A program made the position numbers and the translations under genes. This document shows, in pieces, positions 28,401 to 44,299 of a DNA stretch of 64,000 nt. Under the pieces are notes generated by a model. The model saw only the letters and a list, made by a program, of their open reading frames with translations. It made no database searches and had not been told where the DNA came from. Position 1 is the stretch's first letter, and each line of letters opens with the position of its first letter. Source of the DNA: Lineus longissimus (taxonomy: Eukaryota > Nemertea > Pilidiophora > Heteronemertea > Lineidae). The stretch spans positions 16,062,501 to 16,126,500 of the forward strand of contig NC_088311.1 in the NCBI RefSeq assembly GCF_910592395.1, written 5' to 3'.

Positions 28401-31400
28401 TTACCCGCAACCTCGCCATGTTTCAACGGGTGGGTGATAATACCATCGCTAACCCACAACCCCGCCATGCTTCAACGGGTGGGTGATAATACCATCGCTA
28501 ACCTGTAACCTTGCCATGCTTCAACGGGTGGGTGATAATACCATCGCTTACCTGTAACCTCGCCATTCCTCAACGGGTGGGTAATAATACCATCGCTAAC
28601 CCACAACCTCGCCATGCTTCAACGGGTGGGTGATAATACCATCGCTAACCCACAACCTCGCCATGCTTCAACGGGTGGGTGATAATACCATCGCTAACCT
28701 GTAATCTCGCCATTCCTCAACGGGTGGGTGATAATACCATCGCTAACCCACAACCTCGCCATGCTTCAACGGTTGGGTGATAATACCATCACTAACCTGT
28801 AACCTCGCCATTCCTCAACGGGTGGGTGATAATACCATCGCTAACCCACAACCTCACCATGCTTCAACGGTTGGGTGATAATACCATCGCTAACCTGTAA
28901 CCTCGTCATTCCTCAACGGGTGGGTGATAATACCATCGCTAACCCACAACCTCGCCATGCTTCAACGGCTTGGTGATAATACCATCGCTAACCCACAACC
29001 TCGCCATGCTTCAACGGGTGGGTGATAATACCATTGCTAACCCGCAACCTCGCCATGTTTCAACGGGTGGATGATAATACCATCGCTAACCTAGTACCTC
29101 ACCATTCCTCAACGGGTGGGTGATAATACCATCGCTAACCCACAACCTCGCCATGCTTCAACGGGTGGGTGATAATACCATCGCTAACCTGTAACCTCGC
29201 CATGCTTCAACGGGTGGCTGATAATACCATCGCTAACCTGTAACCTCGCCATTCCTCAACGGGTGGGTGATAATACCATCGCTAACCCACAACCTCGCCA
29301 TGCTTCAACGGGTGGGTGATAATACAATCGCTAACCCACAACCTCGCCATGCTTCAATGGGTGGGTGATAATACCATCGCTAACCTGTAACCTCGCCATT
29401 CCTCAACGGGTGGGTTATAATACCATCGCTAACCCACAACCTCGCCATGCTTCAACGGGTGGGTGATAATACCATCGCTAACCTGTAACCTCGTCATTCC
29501 TCAACGGGTGGGTGATAATACCATCGCTAACCCACAACCTCGCCATGCTTCAACGGGTGGGTGAAAATACTATCGATAACCTGTTACCTCGCCATTCCTC
29601 AACGGGTGGGTGATAATACCATCGCTAACCCACAACCTCGCTATGCTTCAACGGGTGGGTGATAATACCATCGCTAACCTGTAACCTCGCCATGCTTCAA
29701 CGGGTGGCTGATAATACCATCGCTAACCTGTAACCTCGCCATTCCTCAACGGGTGGGTGATAATACCATCGCTAACCCACAACCTCGCCATGCTTCAACG
29801 GGTGGCTGATAATACAATCGCTAACCCACAACCTCGCCATGCTTCAATGGGTGGGTGATAATGCCATCGCTAACGTGTAACCTCGCCATTCCTCAACGGG
29901 TGGGTGATAATACCATCGCTAACCCACAACCTTGCCATGCTTCAACGGGTGGGTGATAATACCATCGCTAACCTGTAACCTCGCCATTCCTCAACGGTTG
30001 GGTGATAATACCATCGCTAACCCACAACCTCGCCATGCTTCAACGGGTGGGTGATAATACCATTGCTAACCTGTAACCTCGTCATTCCTCAACGGGTGGG
30101 TGATAATACCATCGCTAACCCACAACCTCACCATGCTTCAACGGGTGGGTGACAATACCATCGCTAACCTGTAACCTCGCCATTCCTCAACGGGTGGGTG
30201 ATAATACCATCGCTAACCCACAACCTCGCCATGCTTCAACGGGTGGGTGATAATACCATCGCTAACCTGTAACCTCGTTATTCCTCAACGGGTGGGTGAT
30301 AATACCATCGCTAACCCACAACCTCGCCATGCTTCAACGGGTGGGTGATAATACCATCGCTAACCCACAACCTCGCCATGCTTCAATGGGTGGGTGATAA
30401 TACCATCGCTAACCTGTAACCTCGCCATTCCTCAACGTGTGGGTGATAATACCATTGCTAACCCGCAACCTCGCCATGTTTCAACGGGTGGATGATAATA
30501 CCATCGCTAACCTGTTACCTCGCCATTCCTCAACGGGTGGGTGATAATACCATCGCTAACCCACAACCTCGCCATGCTTCAACGGGTGGGTGATAATACC
30601 ATCGCTAACCTGTAACCTCGCCATGCTTCAACGGGTGGCTGATAATACCATCGCTAACCTGTAACCTCGCCATTCCTCAACGGGTGGGTGATAATACCAT
30701 CGCTAACCCACAACCTCGCCATGCTTCAACGGGTGGGTGATAATACAATCGCTAATCCACAACCTCGCCATGCTTCAATGGGTGGGTGATAATACCATCG
30801 ATAACCTGTAACCTCGCCATTCCTCAACGGGTGGGTGATAATACAACCGCTAACCCACAACCTCGCCATGCTTCAATGGGTGGGTGATAATACCATCGCT
30901 AACCTGTAACCTCGCCATTCCTCAACGGGTGGGTGATAATACCATCGCTCACCCAGAACCTCGCCATGCTTCAACGGGTGGGTGATAATACCATCCCTTA
31001 CCCGCAACCTCGCCATGTTTCAACGGGTGGGTGATAATACCATCGCTAACCCACAACCCCGCCATGCTTCAACGGGTGGGTGATAATACCATCGCTAACC
31101 TGTAACCTCGCCATGCTTCAACGGGTGGGTGATAATACCATCGCTTACCTGTAACCTCGCCATTCCTCAACGGGTGGGTAATAATACCATCGCTAACCCA
31201 CAACCTCGCCATGCTTCAACGGGTGGGTGATAATACCATCGCTAACCCACAACCTCGCCATGCTTCAATGGGTGGGTGATAATACCATCGCTAACCTGTA
31301 ATCTCGCCATTCCTCAACGGGTGGGTGATAATACCATCGCTAACCCACAACCTCGCCATGCTTCAACGGTTGGGTGATAATACCATCACTAACCTGTAAC

Positions 31401-31734
31401 CTCGCCATTCCTCAACGGGTGGGTGATAATACCATCGCTAACCCACAACCTCACCATGCTTCAACGGGTGGGTGATAATACCATCGCTAACCTGTAACCT
31501 CGTCATTCCTCAACGGGTGGGTGATAATACCATCGCTAACCCACAACCTCGCCATGCTTCAACGGCTTGGTGATAATACCATTGCTAACCCACAACCTCG
31601 CCATGCTTCAACGGGTGGGTGATAATACCATTGCTAACCCGCAACCTCGCCATGTTTCAACGGGTGGATGATAATACCATCGCTAACCTAGTACCTCGCC
31701 ATTCCTCAACGGGTGGGTGATAATACCATCGCTA

Positions 31735-34700
31735 ACCCACAACCTCGCCATGCTTCAACGGGTGGGTGATAATACCATCGCTAACCTGTAACCTCGCCAT
31801 GCTTCAACGGGTGGCTGATAATACCATCGCTAACCTGTAACCTCGCCATTCCTCAACGGGTGGGTGATAATACCATCGCTAACCCACAACCTCGCCATGC
31901 TTCAACGGGTGGGTGATAATACAATCGCTAACCCACAACCTCGCCATGCTTCAATGGGTGGGTGATAATACCATCGATAACCTGTAACCTCGCCATTCCT
32001 CAACGGGTGGGTTATAATACCATCGCTAACCCACAACCTCGCCATGCTTCAACGGGTGGGTGATAATACCATCGCTAACCTGTAACCTCGTCATTCCTCA
32101 ACGGGTGGGTGATAATACCATCGCTAACCCACAACCTCGCCATGCTTCAACGGGTGGGTGAAAATACTATCGATAACCCACAACCTCGCCATGCTTCAAC
32201 GGGTGGGTGAAAATACCATCGCTAACCCACAACCTCGCCATGCTTCAATGGGTGGGTGATCATACCATCGCTAACCTGTAACCACGCCATTCCTCAACGG
32301 GTGGGTGATAATACCATCGCTAAACCACAACCTCGCCATGCTTCAACAGGTGGGTGATAATACCATCGCTAACCTGTAACCTCGTCATTCCTCAACGGGT
32401 GGGTGATAATACCATTGCTAACCCACAACCTCGCCATGTTTCAACGGGTGGGTGATAATACCAGCGCTAACCAACAACCTAGCCATGTTTCAACGGGTGG
32501 GTGATAATACCATCGCTAACCCACAACCTCGCCATGCTTCAACGGGTGGGTGATAATACCATCGCTAACCCACAACCTCGCCATGCTTCAATGGGTGGGT
32601 GATAATACCATCGCTAACCTGTAATCTCGCCATTCCTCAACGGGTGGGTGATAATACCATCGCTAACCCACAACCTCGCCATGCTTCAATGGGTGGGTGA
32701 TAATACCATCGCTAACCTGTAACCTCGCCATTCCTCAACGGGTGGGTGATAATACCATCGCTAACCCACAACCTCGCCATGCTTCAACGGGTGGGTGATA
32801 ATACCATCGCTAACCTGTAACCTCGTCATTCCTCAACGGGTGGGTGATAATACCATCGCTCACCCAGAACCTCGCCATGCTTCAACGGGTGGGTGATAAT
32901 ACCATCGCTAACAAACAACCTCGCCATGCTTCAACGGGTGGGTGATAATACCATCGCTAACCCACAACCTAGCCATGCTTCAATGGGTGGGTGATCATAC
33001 CATCGCTAACCTGTAACCTCGCCATTCCTCAACGGGTGGGTGATAATACCATCGCTAAACCACAACCTCGCCATGCTTCAACGGGAGGGTGATAATACCA
33101 TCGCTAACCTGTAACCTCGTCATTCCTCAACAGATGGGTGATAATACCATCGCTAACCCACAACCTCGCCATGCTTCAACGGGTGGGTGATAATACCATC
33201 GCTAACCCACAACCTCGCCATGCTTCAACGGGTGGGTGATAATACCATCGCTAACCCACAACCTCGCCATGCTTCAACGGGTGGGTGATAATACCATCGC
33301 TAACCTGTTACCTCGCCATGCTTCAACGGGTGGGTGATAATACCATCGCTAACCCACAACCTCGCCATGCTTCAACGGGTGGGTGAAAATACCATCGCTA
33401 ACCTGTAATCTCGCCATTCATCAACGGGTGGGTGATAATACCATCGCTAACCCACAACCTCGCCATGCTTCAACGGGTGGGTGATAATACCATCGCTAAC
33501 CTGTAACCTCGCCATTCTCCAACGGGTGGGTGATAATACCATCGCTAACCCACAACCTCGCCATGCTTCAACGGGTGGGTGATAATACCATCGCTAACCT
33601 GTAACCTCCTCATTCCTCAACGGGTGGGTGATAATACCATCGCTAACCCACAACCTCGCCATGCTTCAACGGGTGGGTGATAATACCATCGCTAACCTGT
33701 AACCTCGCCATTCCCCAACGGGTGGGTGATAATACCATCGCTAACCCACAACCTCGCCATGCTTCAACGGGTGGGTGATAATACCATCGCTAACCTGTAA
33801 CCTCGCCATGCCTCAACGGGTGGGTGATAATACCATCGCTAACCCACAACCTCGCCATGCTTCAACGGGTGGGTGATAATACCATTGCTAACCCACAACC
33901 TCGCCATGCTTCAACGGGTGGGTGATAATACCATCCCTTACCCGCAACCTCGCCATGTTTTAACGGGTGGGTGATAATACCATCGCTAACCCACAACCCC
34001 GCCATGCTTCAACGGGTGGGTGATAATACCATCGCTAACCTATTACCTCGCCATTCCTCAACGGGTGGGTGATAATACCATCGCTAACCCACAACCTCGC
34101 CATGCTTCAACGGGTGGGTGATAATACCATCGCTAACCTGTAACCTCGCCATGCTTCAACGGGTGGGTGATAATACCATCGCTAACCTGTAACCTCGCCA
34201 TTCCTCAACGGGTGGGTGATAATACCATCGCTAACCCACAACCTCGCCATGCTTCAACGGGTGGGTGATAATACCATCGCTAACCCACAACCTCGCCATG
34301 CTTCAATGGGTGGGTGATAATACCATCGCTAACCTGCAACCTCGCCATTCCTCAACGGGTGGGTGATAATACCATTGCTAACCCACAACCTCGCCATGCT
34401 TCAACGGGTGGGTGATAATACCATCCCTTACCCGCAACCTCGCCATGTTTCAACGGGTGGGTGATAATACCATCGCTAACCCACAACCCCGCCATGCTTC
34501 AACGGGTGGGTGATAATACCATCGCTAACCTATTACCTCGCCATTCCTCAACGGGTGGGTGATAATACCATCGCTAACCCACAACCTCGCCATGCTTCAA
34601 CGGGTGGGTGATAATACCATCGCTAACCTGTAACCTCGCCATGCTTCAACGGGTGGGCGATAATACCATCGCTTACCTGTAACCTCGCCATTCCTAAACG

Positions 34701-37700
34701 GGTGGGTAATAATACCATCGCTAACCCACAACCTCGCCATGCTTCAACGGGTGGGTGATAATACCATCGCTAACCTGTAACCTCGCCATGCTTCAACGGG
34801 TGGCTGATAATACCATCGCTAACCTGTAACCTCGCCATTCCTCAACGGGTGGGTGATAATACCATCGCTAACCCACAACCTCGCCATGCTTCAACGGGTG
34901 GGTGATAATACAATCGCTAACCCACAACCTCGCCATGCTTCAATGGGTGGGTGATAATACCATCGATAACCTGTAACCTCGCCATTCCTCAACGGGTGGG
35001 TTATAATACCATCGCTAACCCACAACCTCGCCATGCTTCAACGGGTGGGTGATAATACCATCGCTAACCTGTAACCTCGTCATTCCTCAACGGGTGGGTG
35101 ATAATACCATCGCTAACCCACAACCTCGCCATGCTTCAACGGGTGGGTGAAAATACTATCGATAACCCACAACCTCGCCATGCTTCAACGGGTGGGTGAA
35201 AATACCATCGCTAACCCACAACCTCGCCATGCTTCAATTGGTGGGTGATCATACCATCGCTAACCTGTAACCACGCCATTCCTCAACGGGTGGGTGATAA
35301 TACCATCGCTAAACCACAACCTCGCCATGCTTCAACAGGTGGGTGATAATACCATCGCTAACCTGTAACCTCGTCATTCCTCAACGGGTGGGTGATAATA
35401 CCATTGCTAACCCACAACCTCGCCATGTTTCAACGGGTGGGTGATAATACCAGCGCTAACCAACAACCTAGCCATGTTTCAACGGGTGGGTGATAATACC
35501 ATCGCTAACCCACAACCTCGCCATGCTTCAACGGGTGGGTGATAATACCATCGCTAACCCACAACCTCGCCATGCTTCAATGGGTGGGTGATAATACCAT
35601 CGCTAACCTGTAACCTCGCCATTCCTCAACGGGTGGGTGATAATACCATCGCTAACCCACAACCTCGCCATGCTTCAATGGGTGGGTGATAATACCATCG
35701 CTAACCTGTAACCTCGCCATTCCTCAACGGGTGGGTGATAATACCATCGCTAACCCACAACCTCGCCATGCTTCAACGGGTGGGTGATAATACCATCGCT
35801 AACCTGTAACCTCGTCATTCCTCAACGGGTGGGTGATAATACCATCGCTCACCCAGAACCTCGCCATGCTTCAACGGGTGGGTGATAATACCATCGCTAA
35901 CAAACAACCTCGCCATGCTTCAACGGGTGGGTGATAATACCATCGCTAACCCACAACCTCGCCATGCTTCAATGGGTGGGTGATCATACCATCGCTAACC
36001 TGTAACCTCGCCATTCCTCAACGGGTGGGTGATAATACCATCGCTAAACCACAACCTCGCCATGCTTCAACGGGAGGGTGATAATACCATCGCTAACCTG
36101 TAACCTCGTCATTCCTCAACCGGTGGGTGATAATACCATCGCTAACCCACAACCTCGCCATGCTTCAACGGGTGGGTGATAATACCATCGCTAACCCACA
36201 ACCTCGCCATGCTTCAACGGGTGGGTGATAATACCATCGCTAACCCACAACCTTGCTATGCTTCAACGGGTGGGTGATAATACCATCGCTAACCTGTTAC
36301 CTCGCCATGCTTCAACGGGTGGGTGATAATACCATCGCTAACCCACAACCTCGCCATGCTTCAACGGGTGGGTGAAAATACCATCGCTAACCTGTAATCT
36401 CGCCATTCATCAACGGGTGGGTAATAATACCATCGCTAACCCACAACCTCGCCATGCTTCAACGGGTGGGTGATAATACCATCGCTAACCTGTAACCTCG
36501 CCATTCTCCAACGGGTGGGTGATAATACCATCGCTAACCCACAACCTCGCCATGCTTCAACGGGTGGGTGATAATACCATCGCTAACCTGTAACCTCCTC
36601 ATTCCTCAACGGGTGGGTGATAATACCATCGCTAACCCACAACCTCGCCATGCTTCAACGGGTGGGTGATAATACCATCGCTAACCTGTAACCTCGCCAT
36701 TCCCCAACGGGTGGGTGATAATACCATCGCTAACCCACAACCTCGCCATGCTTCAACGGGTGGGTGATAATACCATCGCTAACCTGTAACCTCGCCATTC
36801 CTCAACGGGTGGGTGATAATACCATCGCTAACCCACAACCTCGCCATGCTTCAACGGGTGGGTGATAATACCATTGCTAACCCACAACCTCGCCATGCTT
36901 CAACGGGTGGGTGATAATACCATCCCTTACCCGCAACCTCGCCATGTTTTAACGGGTGGGTGATAATACCATCGCTAACCCACAACCCCGCCATGCTTCA
37001 ACGGGTGGGTGATAATACCATCGCTAACCTATTACCTCGCCATTCCTCAACGGGTGGGTGATAATACCATCGCTAACCCACAACCTCGCCATGCTTCAAC
37101 GGGTGGGTGATAATACCATCGCTAACCTGTAACCTCGCCATGCTTCAACGGGTGGGTGATAATACCATCGCTAACCTGTAACCTCGCCATTCCTCAACGG
37201 GTGGGTGATAATACCATCGCTAACCCACAACCTCGCCATGCTTCAACGGGTGGGTGATAATACCATCGCTAACCCACAACCTCGCCATGCTTCAATGGGT
37301 GGGTGATAATACCATCGCTAACCTGCAACCTCGCCATTCCTCAACGGGTGGGTGATAATACCATTGCTAACCCACAACCTCGCCATGCTTCAACGGGTGG
37401 GTGATAATACCATCCCTTACCCGCAACCTCGCCATGTTTCAACGGGTGGGTGATAATACCATCGCTAACCCACAACCCCGCCATGCTTCAACGGGTGGGT
37501 GATAATACCATCGCTAACCTATTACCTCGCCATTCCTCAACGGGTGGGTGATAATACCATCGCTAACCCACAACCTCGCCATGCTTCAACGGGTGGGTGA
37601 TAATACCATCGCTAACCTGTAACCTCGCCATGCTTCAACGGGTGGGCGATAATACCATCGCTTACCTGTAACCTCGCCATTCCTAAACGGGTGGGTAATA

Positions 37701-37760
37701 ATACCATCGCTAACCCACAACCTCGCCATGCTTCAACGGGTGGGTGATAATACCATCGCT
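31735..37760. repeat. Higher-order repeat, 61 monomers (2,989 bp), two tandem copies
   Basis: Marker variants sit 2,989 bp apart: aaaatactatcgataac at 32161 and 35150, and cccttacccgcaacc at 33935/36924 and 34425/37414. gggttataatacc near 32011 and 35000 agrees. The copies stop matching near 34770 versus 37760. Confidence 0.75.
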
Positions 37761-40700
37761 AACCTGTAACCTCGCCATTCCTCAACGGGTTGGTGATAAT
37801 ACCATCGCTAACCTGTAATCTCGCCATTCCTCAACGGGTGGGTGATAATACCATCGCTAACCCACAACCTCGCCATGCTTCAACGGGTGGGTGATAATAC
37901 CATCGCTAACCTGTAACCTCGCCATTCCTCAACGGGTGGGTGATAATACCATCGCTAACCCACAACCTCAAAATGCTTCAACGGGTGGGTGATAATACCA
38001 TCGCTAACCTGTAACCTCGTCATTCCTCAACGGGTGGGTGATAATACCATCGCTAACCCACAACCTCGCCATGCTTCAACGGCTTGGTGATAATACCATC
38101 GCTAACCCACAACCTCGCCATGCTTCAACGGGTGGGTGATAATACCATTGCTAACCCGCAACCTCGCCATGTTTCAACGGTTGGATGATAATACCATCGC
38201 TAACCCACAACCTCGCCATGCTTCAACGGGTGGGTGATAATACCATCGCTAACCCACAACCTCGCCATGCTTCAATGGGTGGGTGATAATACCATCGCTA
38301 ACCTGTAATCTCGCCATTCCTCAACGGGTGGGTGATAATACCATCGCTAACCCACAACCTCGCCATGCTTCAACGGGTGGGTGATAATACCATCACTAAC
38401 CTGTAACCTCGCCATTCCTCAACGGGTGGGTGATAATACCATCGCTAACCCACAACCTCACCATGCTTCAACGGGTGGGTGATAATACCATCGCTAACCT
38501 GTAACCTCGTCATTCCTCAACGGGTGGGTGATAATACCATCGCTAACCCACAACCTCGCCATGCTTCAACGGCTTGGTGATAATACCATCGCTAACCCAC
38601 AACCTCGCCATGCTTCAACGGGTGGGTGATAATACCATTGCTAACCCGCAACCTCGCCATGTTTCAACGGGTGGATGATAATACCATCGCTAACCTAGTA
38701 CCTCGCCATTCCTCAACGGGTGGGTGATAATACCATCGCTAACCCACAACCTCGCCATGCTTCAACGGGTGGGTGATAATACCATCGCTAACCTGTAACC
38801 TCGCCATGCTTCAACGGGTGGCTGATAATACCATCGCTAACCTGTAACCACGCCATTCCTCAACGGGTGGGTGATAATACCATCGCTAACCCACAACCTC
38901 GCCATGCTTCAACGGGTGGGTGATAATACAATCGCTAACCCACAACCTCGCCATGCTTCAATGGGTGGGTGATAATACCATCGATAACCTGTAACCTCGC
39001 CATTCCTCAACGGGTGGGTGATAATACCATCGCTAACCCACAACCTCGCCATGCTTCAACGGGTGGGTGATAATACCATCGCTAACCTGTAACCTCGCCA
39101 TGCCTCAACGGGTGGGTGATAATACCATCGCTAACCCACAACCTCGCCATGCTTCAACGGGTGGGTGAAAATACTATCGATAACCCACAACCTCGCCATG
39201 CTTCAACGGGTGGGTGATAATACCATCGCTAACCCACAACCTCGCCATGCTTCAATGGGTGGGTGATCATACCATCGCTAACCTGTAACCACGCCATTCC
39301 TCAACGGGTGGGTGATAATACCATCGCTAAACCACAACCTCGCCATGCTTCAACGGGTGGGTGATAATACCATCGCTAACCTGTAACCTCGTCATTCCTC
39401 AACGGGTGGGTGATAATACCATTGCTAACCCACAACCTCACCATGTTTCAACGGGTGGGTGATAATACCAGCGCTAACCAACAACCTAGCCATGTTTCAA
39501 CAGGTGGGTGATAATACCATCACTAACCCACAACCTCGCCATGCTTCAACGGGTGGGTGATAATACCATCGCTAACCCACAACCTCGCCATGCTTCAATG
39601 GGTGGGTGATAATACCATCGCTAACCTGTAATCTCGCCATTCCTCAACGGGTGGGTGATAATACCATCGCTAACCCACAACCTCGCCATGCTTCAACGGG
39701 TGGGTGATAATACCATCGCTAACCTGTAACCTCGTCATTCCTCAACGGGTGGGTGATAATACCATCGCTCACCCAGAACCTCGCCATGCTTCAATGGGTG
39801 GGTGATAATACAATCGCTAACCCACAACCTCGCCATGCTTCAATGGGTGGGTGATAATACCATCGATAACCTGTAACCTCGCCATTCCTCAACGGGTGGG
39901 TTATAATACCATCGCTAACCCACAACCTCGCCATGCTTCAACGGGTGGGTTATAATACCATCGCTAACCTGTAACCTCGTCATTCCTCAACGGGTGGGTG
40001 ATAATACCATCGCTAACCCACAACCTCGCCATGCTTCAACGGGTGGGTGAAAATACTATCGATAACCCACAACCTCGCCATGCTTCAACGGGTGGGTGAT
40101 AATACCATCGCTAACCCACAACCTCGCCATGCTTCAATGGGTGGGTGATCATACCATCGCTAACCTGTAACCACGCCATTCCTCAACGGGTGGGTGATAA
40201 TACCATCGCTAAACCACAACCTCGCCATGCTTCAACGGGTGGGTGATAATACCATCGCTAACCTGTAACCTCGCCATTCCCCAACGGGTGGGTGATAATA
40301 CCATCGCTAACCCACAACCTCGCCATGCTTCAACGGGTGGGTGATAATACCATCGCTAACCTGTAACCTCCTCATTCCTCAACGGGTGGGTGATAATACC
40401 ATCGCTAACCCACAACCTCGCCATGCTTCAACGGGTGGGTGATAATACCATTGCTAACCCACAACCTCGCCATGCTTCAACGGGTGGGTGATAATACCAT
40501 CCCTTACCCGCAACCTCGCCATGTTTCAACGGGTGGGTGATAATACCATCGCTAACCCACAACCCCGCCATGCTTCAACGGGTGGGTGATAATACCATCG
40601 CTAACCTATTACCTCGCCATTCCTCAACGGGTGGGTGATAATACCATCGCTAACCCACAACCTCGCCATGCTTCAACGGGTGGGTGATAATACCATCGCT

Positions 40701-43700
40701 AACCTGTAACCTCGCCATGCTTCAACGGGTGGGTGATAATACCATCGCTTACCTGTAACCTCGCCATTCCTCAACGGGTGGGTAATAATACCATCGCTAA
40801 CCCACAACCTCGCCATGCTTCAACGGGTGGGTGATAATACCATCGCTAACCCACAACCTCGCCATGCTTCAATGGGTGGGTGATAATACCATCGCTAACC
40901 TGCAATCTCGCCATTCCTCAACGGGTGGGTGATAATACCATTGCTAACCCACAACCTCGCCATGCTTCAACGGGTGGGTGATAATACCATCCCTTACCCG
41001 CAACCTCGCCATGTTTCAACGGGTGGGTGATAATACCATCGCTAACCCACAACCTCGCCATGCTTCAACGGGTGGGTGATAATACCATCGCTAACCTATT
41101 ACCTCGCCATTCCTCAACGGGTGGGTGATAATACCATCGCTAACCCACAACCTCGCCATGCTTCAACGGGTGGGTGATAATACCATCGCTAACCTGTAAC
41201 CTCGCCATGCTTCAACGGGTGGGCGATAATACCATCGCTTACCTGTAACCTCGCCATTCCTAAACGGGTGGGTAATAATACCATCGCTAACCCACAACCT
41301 CGCCATGCTTCAACGGGTGGGTGATAATACCATCGCTAACCTGTAACCTCGCCATTCCTCAACGGGTTGGTGATAATACCATCGCTAACCTGTAATCTCG
41401 CCATTCCTCAACGGGTGGGTGATAATACCATCGCTAACCCACAACCTCGCCATGCTTCAACGGGTGGGTGATAATACCATCGCTAACCTGTAACCTCGCC
41501 ATTCCTCAACGGGTGGGTGATAATACCATCGCTAACCCACAACCTCAAAATGCTTCAACGGGTGGGTGATAATACCATCGCTAACCTGTAACCTCGTCAT
41601 TCCTCAACGGGTGGGTGATAATACCATCGCTAACCCACAACCTCGCCATGCTTCAACGGCTTGGTGATAATACCATCGCTAACCCACAACCTCGCCATGC
41701 TTCAACGGGTGGGTGATAATACCATTGCTAACCCGCAACCTCGCCATGTTTCAACGGTTGGATGATAATACCATCGCTAACCCACAACCTCGCCATGCTT
41801 CAACGGGTGGGTGATAATACCATCGCTAACCCACAACCTCGCCATGCTTCAATGGGTGGGTGATAATACCATCGCTAACCTGTAATCTCGCCATTCCTCA
41901 ACGGGTGGGTGATAATACCATCGCTAACCCACAACCTCGCCATGCTTCAACGGTTGGGTGATAATACCATCACTAACCTGTAACCTCGCCATTCCTCAAC
42001 GGGTGGGTGATAATACCATCGCTAACCCACAACCTCACCATGCTTCAACGGGTGGGTGATAATACCATCGCTACCCGGTAACCTCGTCATTCCTCAACGG
42101 GTGGGTGATAATACCATCGCTAACCCACAACCTCGCCATGCTTCAACGGCTTGGTGATAATACCATCGCTAACCCACAACCTCGCCATGCTTCAACGGGT
42201 GGGTGATAATACCATTGCTAACCCGCAACCTCGCCATGTTTCAACGGGTGGATGATAATACCATCGCTAACCTAGTACCTCGCCATTCCTCAACGGGTGG
42301 GTGATAATACCATCGCTAACCCACAACCTCGCCATGCTTCAACGGGTGGGTGATAATACCATCGCTAACCTGTAACCTCGCCATGCTTCAACGGGTGGGT
42401 GATAATACCATCGCTAACCTGTAACCACGCCATTCCTCAACGGGTGGGTGATAATACCATCGCTAACCCACAACCTCGCCATGCTTCAACGGGTGGGTGA
42501 TAATACAATCGCTAACCCACAACCTCGCCATGCTTCAATGGGTGGGTGATAATACCATCGATAACCTGTAACCTCGCCATTCCTCAACGGGTGGGTTATA
42601 ATACCATCGCTAACCCACAACCTCGCCATGCTTCAACGGGTGGGTGATAATACCATCGCTAACCTGTAACCTCGTCATTCCTCAACGGGTGGGTGATAAT
42701 ACCATCGCTAACCCACAACCTCGCCATGCTTCAACGGGTGGGTGAAAATACTATCGATAACCCACAACCTCGCCATGCTTCAACGGGTGGGTGATAATAC
42801 CATCGCTAACCCACAACCTCGCCATGCTTCAATGGGTGGGTGATCATACCATCGCTAACCTGTAACCACGCCATTCCTCAACGGGTGGGTGATAATACCA
42901 TCGCTAAACCACAACCTCGCCATGCTTCAACAGGTGGGTGATAATACCATCGCTAACCTGTAACCTCGTCATTCCTCAACGGGTGGGTGATAATACCATT
43001 GCTAACCCACAACCTCACCATGTTTCAACGGGTGGGTGATAATACCAGCGCTAACCAACAACCTAGCCATGTTTCAACAGGTGGGTGATAATACCATCAC
43101 TAACCCACAACCTCGCCATGCTTCAACGGGTGGGTGATAATACCATCGCTAACCCACAACCTCGCCATGCTTCAATGGGTGGGTGATAATACCATCGCTA
43201 ACCTGTAATCTCGCCATTCCTCAACGGGTGGGTGATAATACCATCGCTAACCCACAACCTCGCCATGCTTCAACGGGTGGGTGATAATACCATCGCTAAC
43301 CTGTAACCTCGTCATTCCTCAACGGGTGGGTGATAATACCATCGCTCACCCAGAACCTCGCCATGCTTCAATGGGTGGGTGATAATACAATCGCTAACCC
43401 ACAACCTCGCCATGCTTCAATGGGTGGGTGATAATACCATCGATAACCTGTAACCTCGCCATTCCTCAACGGGTGGGTTATAATACCATCGCTAACCCAC
43501 AACCTCGCCATGCTTCAACGGGTGGGTTATAATACCATCGCTAACCTGTAACCTCGTCATTCCTCAACGGGTGGGTGATAATACCATCGCTAACCCACAA
43601 CCTCGCCATGCTTCAACGGGTGGGTGAAAATACTATCGATAACCCACAACCTCGCCATGCTTCAACGGGTGGGTGATAATACCATCGCTAACCCACAACC

Positions 43701-44000
43701 TCGCCATGCTTCAATGGGTGGGTGATCATACCATCGCTAACCTGTAACCACGCCATTCCTCAACGGGTGGGTGATAATACCATCGCTAAACCACAACCTC
43801 GCCATGCTTCAACAGGTGGGTGATAATACCATCGCTAACCTGTAACCTCGTCATTCCTCAACGGGTGGGTGATAATACCATTGCTAACCCACAACCTCGC
43901 CATGTTTCAACGGGTGGGTGATAATACCAGCGCTAACCAACAACCTAGCCATGTTTCAATGGGTGGGTGATAATACCATCGCTAACCCACAACCTCGCCA
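36900..44000. repeat. Higher-order repeat, 73 monomers (3,577 bp), about two copies
   Basis: Distances of exactly 73 x 49 bp separate cccttacccgcaacc at 36924/40501 and 37414/40991, and aaaatactatcgataac at 39168/42745 and 40050/43627. It shares sequence with the 61-monomer unit, so the units derive from one another by gain or loss of monomers. Confidence 0.7.
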
Positions 44001-44299
44001 TGCTTCAACGGGTGGGTGATAATACCATAGCTAACCCACAACCTCGCCATGCTTCAATGGGTGGGTGATAATACCATCGCTAACCTGTAATCTCGCCATT
44101 CCTCAACGGGTGGGTGATAATACCATCGCTAACCCACAACCTCGCCATGCTTCAATGGGTGGGTGATAATACCATCGCTAACCTGTAACCTCGCCATTCC
44201 TCAACGGGTGGGTGATAATACCATCGCTAACCCACAACCTCGCCATGCTTCAACGGGTGGGTGATAATACCATCGCTCACCCAGAACCTCGCCATGCTT

